A DNA stretch of 5,967 nucleotides. Source: Enterovirga sp. GTDB lineage: Bacteria; Pseudomonadota; Alphaproteobacteria; Rhizobiales; Beijerinckiaceae. A program made the translations under genes and the position numbers. Below, one piece after another: positions 1 to 5,674 of this stretch. Below the pieces are notes generated by a model that ran no database searches, was not told the DNA's origin, and saw nothing but the letters and a program-made list of their open reading frames with translations. The stretch's first letter is position 1. Each line of letters starts with the position of its first letter. The DNA is taken from positions 1 through 5,967 of the forward strand of contig JAQGJZ010000366.1 of NCBI GenBank assembly GCA_028290385.1, read 5' to 3'.

Positions 1-127
1 CAGGGCGGGCCTCGCCACGCTCCGGGCGTGCTTCGCCGCGTTCAGGGCGTGCTTCGCTGCGCTCCGGCCGAGCCTCGCTACGCTCGGGCCTGGCCTCGCT
101 CCGCTCCGGACGGGCCTCGCCGCGATC
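1..127. repeat. 21-bp tandem repeat encoding PER(S/G)EAR
   Basis: Six in-register 21-bp units can be laid end to end: about 2-22, 23-43, 44-64, 65-85, 86-106 and 107-127. A degraded seventh occupies 128-148. The array reaches the window edge and probably continues. Each unit reads on the plus strand roughly as GG-C-G-GCCTCGC-N-CGCTC. On the minus strand it encodes one Pro-Glu-Arg-Ser/Gly-Glu-Ala-Arg heptad. Because the period is a multiple of three, gain or loss of copies would change protein length without shifting the frame. Confidence 0.85.
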
Positions 128-301
128 CGGCCGGGCGGGCCGCTCGACCGGGGCAGCACCGGGCGCGCCGCCGGGGAGGCCGGGTACGGCTGGCGCCGGC
201 TGGGCCAGCACGGGAAGGGTGGCGAGAAGAAGCGCGGGCGCGGCAATCCCGCCAAGGAAAAGCGTGCGCAGCTGGCGTCGTTGCCTGTCGCTGTATGTCA
301 T
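1..301 (-). CDS. Exported heptapeptide-repeat protein, N-terminal part (runs off left edge)
   Basis: This is an open frame from ATG (299-301, read leftwards) to the window edge: 100 codons plus one base with no stop. Residues 1-12 are basic (R6, R8, R9, R12). Residues 13-33 are hydrophobic and end in VLA before Q34, a good signal peptidase I site, so the product is probably exported to the periplasm or outside. Residues 35-57 are a Pro/Ala/Gly-rich linker. From residue 58 a seven-residue unit, PER(S/G)EAR, repeats six times (first copy PDRGEAR), preceded by a degenerate copy PVERPAR. Codons vary synonymously between copies while the peptide is kept, which supports real coding. No in-frame ATG or GTG lies upstream to about position 360, so the start is fairly safe, although the Shine-Dalgarno is weak. 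The conserved C-terminal domain, if any, lies outside the window. An RcnB-like periplasmic protein is one possibility, but nothing seen here proves it. Confidence 0.72.
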   Translation of the reverse strand, partial: MTYSDRQRRQLRTLFLGGIAAPALLLATLPVLAQPAPAVPGLPGGAPGAAPVERPARPDRGEARPERSEARPERSEARPERSEARPERGEARPERGEARP

Positions 302-600
302 GTGATGTGGTCTCGGAGAGCCTCGGTGGATGGACCGCTGTGTCCGCGGGCCGGGTGCCGCATGTTCCCCGCGCCTTCTTGAACGGGGCCTGTCGAAGGC
401 GTTCGGCTGCGGTTCGGGCGGTGTCGCCCGTCGTCAACTCGGACTGGCCCTCCCGGATCCAAACCGGCCGTCGGAAGCTGAGCCGTGCCGTGGGTTCCGG
501 CCTGGGGAGCGGCGGTCGTTCCGCCGTGCCCCGCGTCCGGCGGGCGTTTACGGCCCGTCCATTGTTCGCGTGCATCGTCCTACGCTGGAGTGAGGCACGC
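302..600. promoter_or_regulatory. Divergent intergenic control region
   Basis: About 300 bases separate the starts of two divergent genes. Frames crossing it are high-GC shadows, so I see no gene here. It must hold the promoters for the minus-strand repeat protein and for the PYP-like/cyclase pair. Visible structure: a perfect 7-bp inverted repeat with a 16-base spacer (372-401); a hairpin with 6-bp arms (510-526); and, on the minus strand, TTGACG (437 to 432), a good -35 box for the leftward gene but without a convincing -10 at 16-18 bases. I found no clear sigma-70 or GGAAC-type (EcfG) promoter for the rightward gene. Confidence 0.5.
372..401. promoter_or_regulatory. Inverted repeat, possible operator
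   Basis: CGCCTTC (372-378) and GAAGGCG (395-401) are exact reverse complements separated by 16 bases. The spacing between half-site centres is 23 bases, about two helical turns, as expected for a dimeric regulator. It lies just downstream of the minus-strand TTGACG box at 437-432, so it would overlap or follow the leftward promoter. In this GC-rich DNA such a repeat could occur by chance, and no bound protein can be named. Confidence 0.3.
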
Positions 601-954
601 ATGGATTTCGCAGCGAGTTCGATCGGGGATATCGATGGGGCGAGCCCCGAAGCGCTCGACACTCTGCCGTTCGGGGTCATCGGCTTCGACACGGCGGGAA
701 CCGTCGACCTCTACAGCGCCACCGAATCCCGCATGGCCGGGCTCTCGCCGGACAAGGTGATCGGCAAGCACCTGTTCGCCGTCGTCGCGCCCTGCATGAA
801 CAACTATATGGTCGCCCAGCGCTTCGAGGACGAGCCGGAGCTCGACGCCACCATCGATTACGTGCTGACGCTGCGCATGCGGCCGACCCCGGTGAAGCTA
901 CGGCTCTTGCAGAGCGCGGGGGCAAAGCGGCGCTACCTGCTCGTTCAGCGGTGA
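601..954 (+). CDS. Photoactive yellow protein-like PAS protein
   Basis: A 117-residue single PAS domain, close to the 125 residues of Halorhodospira halophila PYP, with which it aligns almost end to end. Known PYP chromophore residues map as follows: Tyr42 to Y38, Glu46 to E42, Cys69 to C65 in the conserved VAPC segment, Tyr94 to Y87 and Met100 to M93. Other matches are LPFG (22-25), VIGK (53-56) and the late PTPVK stretch (95-99). Differences: Thr50 is A46, Arg52 is L48, Phe96 is L89, and three residues are missing between F75 and L81. In PYPs the Cys carries p-coumaric acid as a thioester and the protein senses blue light. Kept Cys, Tyr and Glu suggest this one could too, but that is inference. 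No signal peptide or membrane segment is seen, so it is cytosolic. The ATG at 601 follows GGAGTGAGG (587-595). The stop TGA sits 5 bases before the ATG of the cyclase gene, so the two are coupled. Confidence 0.85.
   Translation: MDFAASSIGDIDGASPEALDTLPFGVIGFDTAGTVDLYSATESRMAGLSPDKVIGKHLFAVVAPCMNNYMVAQRFEDEPELDATIDYVLTLRMRPTPVKLRLLQSAGAKRRYLLVQR
950..954 (+). promoter_or_regulatory. Ribosome binding site that decides the cyclase start
   Basis: GGTGA lies 5 bases before the ATG at 960 and includes the TGA stop of the preceding gene. It favours ATG 960 over the in-frame GTG at 951, which would overlap that stop as GTGA but has no purine-rich site upstream. Placement over the stop codon points to translational coupling. 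Confidence 0.55.
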
Positions 955-959
955 CCGGC

Positions 960-2258
960 ATGAGCGCCGCTCTCGCGGCCGGTGACGGCCTCGTTGACGA
1001 GAGCGAGCGCCTGCTGGAATTTCTCTATGTCTGCCCGGTCGGGCTGGTGGAGATGAACGAGGCGGGCGCTGTAAGCCTCATGAACCCGCTCGCGGCCCGG
1101 CTGCTGATGCCGATCGCGCCGCCGTCGGCTCTGGCGAACCTTTTTGAAGCGCTGGAGCCCTACGCTCCCGACCTGCGCTACATGGCATCGAGCTTCGCCG
1201 ACGAGCGGGGCACAGTCTGCGAGAACCGGCGCATCCATCTGCGCCAGGGCCGATCGGATACCCCGGAGGTTCTCGCCTGCTCGCTCATCAAGATCGAGCG
1301 CGACCGCATCATGGCCGTCCTCACGGACGTGACCGAGCAGGTCGCCCAGGAACGCCGCCTCAAGGAGGCCGAATCCTGGTTCTCCATGATCCTCGCCGGC
1401 GTCAACGATTTCGCGCTCCTGTCGCTCGACGCGACCGGCCGGATCAGCGCCTGGAACGTCTCCGGCGAGCGGCAGACCGGCTACGTGAGCCGCGACGTTC
1501 TCGGGCGAACCATGAACGTCTTTTATTTCCCGGACGAGGCCGTGCAGGGCAGGGCGCTGCAGCAGGTCGATTTCGCCCGGCGCGACGGGTGGCACATCGA
1601 CGAGGGGTGGCGCCGCCGCAAAGACGGCTCGCGCTATTGGTGCCAGAGCCTCGTTTCCGCGCTCGAGGAGAAGACCGGCGAGGTCACCGGCTTCTCGGTC
1701 GTCCTGCGCGACGTCACCCAGTCGAAGACCAATGCGGAGGAGATCCGCCGCCTCATCACCACCGACCAGCTCACCGGCGTCTCGAACCGGGCGCGGTTCT
1801 ACGAACTCGGGGAAGCCGAGCTCACCCGGTGGAAGCGCTTCGGACAGCCGCTTTCGGCCCTGATGATCGACCTCGATCATTTCAAGCGCATCAACGACAC
1901 CCATGGGCACGCTGCCGGCGACGAGGTGCTGAAGCAGGTCGCCGTGGCGCTCCAGACGACCCTGCGTTCGATCGACATCATCGGCCGGCTCGGCGGAGAG
2001 GAGTTTGCCATCCTCCTGCCCTCCATCGAGCTCGCGGGAGCGGAAATGGTCGCTGAGCGGCTGCGCCGCGTCATCAGCGGCCTGATTCCCACCTTCGAGG
2101 GGACGGCCATCCCGGTGACCCTGAGCATCGGCTGCTCCGAGCTGTCGGCCGAGGCGGCGGACCTCGATGCCCTGCTCCGCCAGGCGGACCGGGGCCTCTA
2201 CAGTGCCAAGGAGGGCGGGCGCAATCGCGTCGTCGTGCAACGCGGCGCGGCAGCCTGA
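960..2258 (+). CDS. PAS-PAS-GGDEF diguanylate cyclase
   Basis: A cytosolic protein of 432 residues from ATG 960 (435 from the alternative GTG 951), with no membrane segment. It would make cyclic di-GMP from two GTP. Residues about 15-125 form a PAS-like domain (FLYVCPVGLVEMN onwards) ending in LTDVTEQ. Residues about 135-255 form a second PAS with its C-terminal motif, including RRRKDGSRYW and ending in LRDVTQ. The GGDEF domain covers about 265-428: metal-binding D304 in MIDLDHF, the signature GGEEF at 345-349, and RSID at 336-339, exactly five residues before the signature, which is the product-binding inhibitory site. No EAL domain follows, so it is a cyclase only. No LOV cysteine motif or other cofactor signature was seen in either PAS, so its own ligand is unknown. 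It sits directly behind the PYP-like gene, which suggests a sensor partner. After it come 69 bases before glcD. Confidence 0.9.
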   Translation: MSAALAAGDGLVDESERLLEFLYVCPVGLVEMNEAGAVSLMNPLAARLLMPIAPPSALANLFEALEPYAPDLRYMASSFADERGTVCENRRIHLRQGRSDTPEVLACSLIKIERDRIMAVLTDVTEQVAQERRLKEAESWFSMILAGVNDFALLSLDATGRISAWNVSGERQTGYVSRDVLGRTMNVFYFPDEAVQGRALQQVDFARRDGWHIDEGWRRRKDGSRYWCQSLVSALEEKTGEVTGFSVVLRDVTQSKTNAEEIRRLITTDQLTGVSNRARFYELGEAELTRWKRFGQPLSALMIDLDHFKRINDTHGHAAGDEVLKQVAVALQTTLRSIDIIGRLGGEEFAILLPSIELAGAEMVAERLRRVISGLIPTFEGTAIPVTLSIGCSELSAEAADLDALLRQADRGLYSAKEGGRNRVVVQRGAAA

Positions 2259-2259
2259 A

Positions 2260-2273
2260 ACGGCTCGCGCCGT
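2260..2273 (+). terminator. Small hairpin after the cyclase gene
   Basis: ACGGC (2260-2264) and GCCGT (2269-2273) form a perfect 5-bp stem with a 4-base loop, starting one base after the cyclase stop. No T-run follows, so it is at best a weak terminator or an mRNA 3'-end stabiliser. It is the only terminator-like structure between the cyclase and glcD. Confidence 0.22.
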
Positions 2274-2301
2274 CGGGGCCGAGCGATTAGATTGCGCTCC
2301 A

Positions 2302-2320
2302 GGGGCTCGGGCCCCGGGAG
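2302..2320 (+). promoter_or_regulatory. Hairpin next to the glcD ribosome binding site
   Basis: GGGGC (2302-2306), a TCGG loop and GCCCC (2311-2315) form a tight GC hairpin. The Shine-Dalgarno GGGAG (2316-2320) starts at the next base, 7 bases before the glcD ATG. The ribosome site would be exposed at the hairpin foot. An effect on glcD translation is possible but is inference only. Confidence 0.35.
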
Positions 2321-2327
2321 ACCGTCC

Positions 2328-3761
2328 ATGTCCATCGCCTTTCCGGCGCCGGATCCAGCCATCCTGGCGCGTCGCGACGAGATTTTGGCAGGGCTCGCGC
2401 GGCTCGTGCATCCCGAGGCGCTGATCGCCTCCGAGGACGAGCGTCGCGCCTTCGAGACGGACGGTCTCACCGCGTACCGCAGGCTGCCGTTGGCCGTCGT
2501 CCTCCCGTCCTCCACGGCCGAGGTCTCGGCCGTCATGCGTTATCTGAGCGGGCAGGGCGTGAAGATCGTGCCGCGCGGCGCGGGCACCTCGCTCGCTGGC
2601 GGCGCAATCCCGCAGGAGGACGCGGTGGTCGTCGGCGTGTCGAAGATGGCGCGCGTGCTCGAGCTCGACTTCGAGAACCGCACCGCGCGGGTCGAGGCCG
2701 GCATCACCAATCTGGCGATCTCCGGCGCGGTCGGGCACGAGTCGTTCTTCTACGCGCCCGACCCGTCGAGCCAGCTCGCCTGCACGATCGCGGGCAACAT
2801 CGGGATGAATTCCGGGGGGGCGCATTGCCTGAAATACGGCGTCACCACCAACAACATCCTGGGCGTCACGATGGTGCTGCTCGACGGCACGGTGGTCGAG
2901 CTCGGCGGGCAGCATCTCGACAGCGCCGGCCTCGACCTGCTCGGGCTCGTGATCGGGTCGGAGGGCCAACTCGGCATCGTGACCGAGGCGACCGTCCGCA
3001 TTCTGCGCGCCGCCGAAGGCGCCCGGCCGGCGCTGCTCGGCTTTCCAAGCCCGGAGGATGCCGGCGCCTGCGTCGCGGCCATCATCGGCGAGGGCTTGGT
3101 CCCGGTGGCGCTCGAATACATGGACAAGCTCGCCATCGAGATCACGGAAGGCTTCGCGCAGGCCGGCTACCCGCTCGATGTGGAGGCGATGCTGATCATC
3201 GAGGTCGAGGGCTCCGATGCCGAGATCGACGAACAGCTCCGCCGCGTCGTCACGATCGCCGAGCGCCACCGCGTCAAAACGATAAGGGTGTCGAAGTCCG
3301 AGGCCGAAAGCGCGGCCATCTGGAAGGGCCGCAAGGCCGCCTTCGGGGCCACGGGCCGCATCTCGGATTACATCTGCATGGACGGCACGATCCCGACCGG
3401 GCAGTTGCCGCTGGTGCTCCAGCGCATCGGCGAGATCGTGCAGCGGGAAGGCCTGCGCGTCGCCAACGTCTTTCATGCCGGCGACGGCAACCTGCACCCG
3501 CTGATCCTGTTCGACATCAACAAGCCGGGCGAGATGGAGAAGGCCGAGCGCGCCGGCGAGGACATTCTCCGGCTCTGCGTCGAAGTCGGCGGCTGCCTCA
3601 CGGGCGAGCACGGCGTGGGCATCGAAAAGCGCGACCTGATGCGCTGCCAGTTCGACGAGAGCGACCTGGCGCAGCAGATGCGCATCCGCAACGTGTTCGA
3701 TCCCGCCTGGCTGCTCAATCCGGCCAAGGTCTTTCCGCTCGACGGCAGGGTGCTGGCGTGA
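2328..3761 (+). CDS. glcD: Glycolate oxidase subunit GlcD (FAD-linked)
   Basis: The catalytic flavoprotein of the glycolate oxidase complex: it oxidises glycolate (and often D-lactate) to glyoxylate, with electrons leaving through GlcF to quinone. It has 477 residues, near the 499 of E. coli GlcD. Residues about 52-230 are the PCMH-type FAD-binding domain, with RGAGTSLAGG (83-92), YAPDPSS (142-148) and the stretch IAGNIGMNSGG (154-164). The C-terminal FAD-oxidase domain has HAGDGNLH (383-390), the metal- and substrate-binding motif, and the end signature GEHGVGIEKR (426-435). ATG 2328 is chosen because GGGAG lies 7 bases upstream; an upstream TTG at 2292 has no such site and would add unconserved residues. 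It heads a same-strand series with glcE, a DUF2585 gene and glcF. Related flavoproteins such as D-lactate or 2-hydroxyglutarate dehydrogenases share the fold, but glcE and glcF downstream settle the assignment. Confidence 0.95.
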   Translation: MSIAFPAPDPAILARRDEILAGLARLVHPEALIASEDERRAFETDGLTAYRRLPLAVVLPSSTAEVSAVMRYLSGQGVKIVPRGAGTSLAGGAIPQEDAVVVGVSKMARVLELDFENRTARVEAGITNLAISGAVGHESFFYAPDPSSQLACTIAGNIGMNSGGAHCLKYGVTTNNILGVTMVLLDGTVVELGGQHLDSAGLDLLGLVIGSEGQLGIVTEATVRILRAAEGARPALLGFPSPEDAGACVAAIIGEGLVPVALEYMDKLAIEITEGFAQAGYPLDVEAMLIIEVEGSDAEIDEQLRRVVTIAERHRVKTIRVSKSEAESAAIWKGRKAAFGATGRISDYICMDGTIPTGQLPLVLQRIGEIVQREGLRVANVFHAGDGNLHPLILFDINKPGEMEKAERAGEDILRLCVEVGGCLTGEHGVGIEKRDLMRCQFDESDLAQQMRIRNVFDPAWLLNPAKVFPLDGRVLA

Positions 3762-3870
3762 GCAAGGGGGGCAAGATCGCGGACCCTGTGGGCGAGCGCG
3801 CCGGTTCTCCCGAGGCCGGCCAGACAGATGGCACCTCTTGCCTCTCCCGCCCGCGCCCGCTCAGGTTCTC
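3762..3870 (+). other. glcD-glcE spacer
   Basis: This 109-base gap is long for a gene pair expected to be co-translated. It contains a G-run near its start, the palindrome GGCCGGCC (3815-3822) and a pyrimidine-rich end (about 3833-3870). I see no promoter, terminator or credible gene. The strongest reading is an untranslated spacer within one transcript. Confidence 0.4.
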
Positions 3871-5058
3871 ATGACGACCATCACGCCGCGTGACGAACAG
3901 GAAGCCTGCGCAGCCGTTGCCGAGGCGGCCGCGGGGCGCGTGCCGCTTGCGCTCGCCGGTGGCGGGACGAAGGCGGCGATCGGCCGGCCCGCCCAGACGG
4001 AGCGCACGCTGTCGGCCGCCGCGCTGAGCGGGGTTACGCTCTACGAGCCGGCCGAGCTCGTGATCGGCGCCCGCGCCGGCACGCCCCTCGCCGAGGTGGA
4101 GCAGACGCTCGCGAGCCGCGGCCAGCAGCTCACCTTCGAGCCGATCGATTATCGCCCGCTGCTCGGCTCGGCTGGCGAGCCGACGATCGGCGGCGTCGCG
4201 GCCGCGAACCTGTCCGGCCCGCGCCGCATCCAGGCCGGTGCCGCCCGCGACAGCCTTATCGGCGTGCGCTTCGTCAACGGGCGCGGCGAGACGGTGAAGA
4301 ACGGCGGCCGCGTGATGAAGAACGTCACCGGGCTCGACCTGGTAAAGCTGCTCGGCGGGTCGTGGGGGACGCTCGGGTTCCTCACCGAAGTGGTGTTCAA
4401 GGTGCTGCCGAAGCCGGAGCGCGCCACGACGCTGGTTCTGCGCGGGCTGGATGAGGCCGCGGCCGCGGCCGCGATGTCGGCGGCGCTCGGCTCGCCCTAC
4501 GAGGTCACGGGTGCCGCGTACCTGCCGGCGGGCCTCGGCGGGGGAGCATCACAGACGATGATCCGCCTCGAGGGCTTTGCGTATTCCGTCGATTACCGCG
4601 GCGGTGAACTCCGGCGCCTGTTCCGCCGCAACGACCTCGATATCGTCGAGGGAGAGGCCAACACCGCCCTGTGGCGCGGCGTGCGGGATGTCGCGCCGTT
4701 CGCGGCCGGGATCTCGGACGAAGCCGTCTGGCGTATTTCCACCGTGCCGACGAAGGGCCATCACTTCACGGAGCTGGTCGCGCGCGACGTGTCGTGCCGG
4801 TGGTTCTACGATTGGGGCGGCGGGCTGGTCTGGCTCGCCTGCGCTGCCGAGGGCGATGCCGGCGCGGCGATCATCCGGGCCGCGCTGGCCCAGACCGGCG
4901 GGCACGCGACCCTGGTGCGGGCGCCCGCCGAGGTTCGGGCGGCCGTGGACGTCTTCCAGCCCCTGACCGAGCCGCTGCGCCGGCTGACGGCCGGGATCAA
5001 GGGATCCCTGGATCCTGTTGGAATCTTCAGCCGGGGGCGAATGTATGCCGGCATCTGA
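3871..5058 (+). CDS. glcE: Glycolate oxidase subunit GlcE (FAD-binding)
   Basis: The second FAD-binding subunit of glycolate oxidase, needed for GlcDEF activity. It has 395 residues, slightly longer than the roughly 350 of E. coli GlcE. The N-terminal half is a PCMH-type FAD-binding domain: LALAGGGTK (26-34) is the first loop, then [17 protein letters not shown] (103-119), [16 protein letters not shown] (146-161) and [18 protein letters not shown] (163-180), all characteristic of GlcE. The C-terminal part carries the usual closing segment [14 protein letters not shown] (381-394). ATG 3871 starts MTTITPRDE, the typical family start; an in-frame TTG at 3838 would add a Pro-rich stretch. The Shine-Dalgarno is weak (CAGG near 3862), so translation may depend on readthrough from glcD. 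Its last 14 bases overlap the next gene. Confidence 0.93.
   Translation: MTTITPRDEQEACAAVAEAAAGRVPLALAGGGTKAAIGRPAQTERTLSAAALSGVTLYEPAELVIGARAGTPLAEVEQTLASRGQQLTFEPIDYRPLLGSAGEPTIGGVAAANLSGPRRIQAGAARDSLIGVRFVNGRGETVKNGGRVMKNVTGLDLVKLLGGSWGTLGFLTEVVFKVLPKPERATTLVLRGLDEAAAAAAMSAALGSPYEVTGAAYLPAGLGGGASQTMIRLEGFAYSVDYRGGELRRLFRRNDLDIVEGEANTALWRGVRDVAPFAAGISDEAVWRISTVPTKGHHFTELVARDVSCRWFYDWGGGLVWLACAAEGDAGAAIIRAALAQTGGHATLVRAPAEVRAAVDVFQPLTEPLRRLTAGIKGSLDPVGIFSRGRMYAGI
5033..5037 (+). promoter_or_regulatory. Ribosome binding site that decides the DUF2585 start
   Basis: GGGGG at 5033-5037 lies 7 bases before ATG 5045, inside the end of glcE. It favours ATG 5045 over ATG 5060, which has no purine-rich site, and over TTG 5018. 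Confidence 0.5.
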
Positions 5059-5671
5059 CATGGCGGGTGTGCTGCCCGGTGCGGCGCGGCCAACCCGGCC
5101 GGGCTGGCGCCCGCGCGACTTCGCGCTTCCCGCGCTCCTGGTCTGCCTAGCGGCGCTGGTGCTGCTCTGGATGGGGCGCGTGCCGATCTGCACCTGCGGC
5201 ACGGTCAAGCTCTGGCACGGAACCATCCAGAGCCCGGAGAACTCGCAGCACCTCACGGATTGGTACACGTTCTCCCACGTCATCCATGGCTTCGTGTTCT
5301 ATTTCGGCGCGTGGCTCGTGTTCCGGCTCCTCGGACGGCCGATGCCGCTCTGGGCGGGGCTTCTCGCCGCCACCGCGCTCGAAGGCGTTTGGGAGATCGT
5401 CGAGAACACGCCCATGATCATCGAGCGCTACCGGGCCGCGGCGGTCGCCCAGCACTATTTCGGGGACAGCGTGCTGAACTCCGTCAGCGACATGCTGGCC
5501 ATGATCGTCGGCTTCGTCGCAGCCTCACGGCTTCCCGTTGCCGTGGTGGTCGCGGCCGCTCTCGTGATGGAAATCACCGTCGGCTACCTGGTCCGCGACA
5601 ATCTCATCCTGAACGTGATCATGCTGATCTATCCGCTTGATTTCATAAAGTTCTGGCAGGCGGGAGCATAG
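5045..5671 (+). CDS. DUF2585 (UPF0314) family membrane protein
   Basis: A 208-residue membrane protein of unknown function. The match to UPF0314/DUF2585 is by its conserved blocks: PICTCG (47-52, a CxC pair), KLWHG (55-59), ENSQH (65-69), [11 protein letters not shown] (72-82), [11 protein letters not shown] (113-123), DSVLNSVSD (141-149) and [14 protein letters not shown] (184-197). Hydrophobic segments lie at about 26-43, 76-96, 102-118, 150-180 (probably two spans) and 187-203, so five or six membrane passes are likely. The first 24 residues are Pro/Arg-rich. ATG 5045 overlaps the glcE end by 14 bases, and glcF follows its stop after 3 bases, so it is made as part of the glc operon. The invariant Cys, His, Trp, Glu and Asn residues could bind a metal or quinone, or serve the complex as a membrane anchor. 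These roles are speculation. Confidence 0.88.
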   Translation: MPASDMAGVLPGAARPTRPGWRPRDFALPALLVCLAALVLLWMGRVPICTCGTVKLWHGTIQSPENSQHLTDWYTFSHVIHGFVFYFGAWLVFRLLGRPMPLWAGLLAATALEGVWEIVENTPMIIERYRAAAVAQHYFGDSVLNSVSDMLAMIVGFVAASRLPVAVVVAAALVMEITVGYLVRDNLILNVIMLIYPLDFIKFWQAGA

Positions 5672-5674
5672 GCC

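Noticed and set aside
1..127. The 21-bp repeat as a CRISPR array or an origin iteron array.
   Set aside because: There are no unique spacers between units, the units vary, and they stay in frame with a coding sequence that has a signal peptide.
510..526. A hairpin CGGCGG-TCGTT-CCGCCG in the leader of the PYP-like gene, as a riboswitch or terminator.
   Set aside because: It is a single short GC stem with no T-run and no conserved riboswitch elements; such stems are common in DNA of this composition.
28..600. An N-terminal extension of the PYP-like protein to position 28.
   Set aside because: The extension is Arg/Ala-rich, antisense to the repeat protein and unlike any PAS protein; ATG 601 has a ribosome site and gives the normal PYP length.
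78..692. A minus-strand open frame of 204 codons covering the divergent region.
   Set aside because: It overlaps the PYP-like gene start and is out of frame with the repeat protein; its composition (Arg, Ala, Pro, Ser, Thr) is that of a GC-rich shadow.
945..3611. A minus-strand open frame of 888 codons opposite the cyclase and glcD genes.
   Set aside because: It is antisense to two clear genes and crosses their intergenic gap. Its product is rich in Asp, Arg, Ala, Leu, His and Gly without recognisable domains, the usual shadow of high-GC third positions.
2825..3874. A plus-strand open frame of 349 codons inside glcD.
   Set aside because: It is a second frame of glcD with a very Arg/His-rich product and no domain.
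3828..3893. A 21-codon open frame starting with ATG between glcD and glcE and overlapping the glcE start, as a possible leader peptide.
   Set aside because: It has no ribosome site and no run of codons suggesting attenuation; it is more likely chance.
4549..5283. A minus-strand open frame of 244 codons opposite glcE and the DUF2585 gene.
   Set aside because: It is antisense to two well-supported genes, with no recognisable domain.
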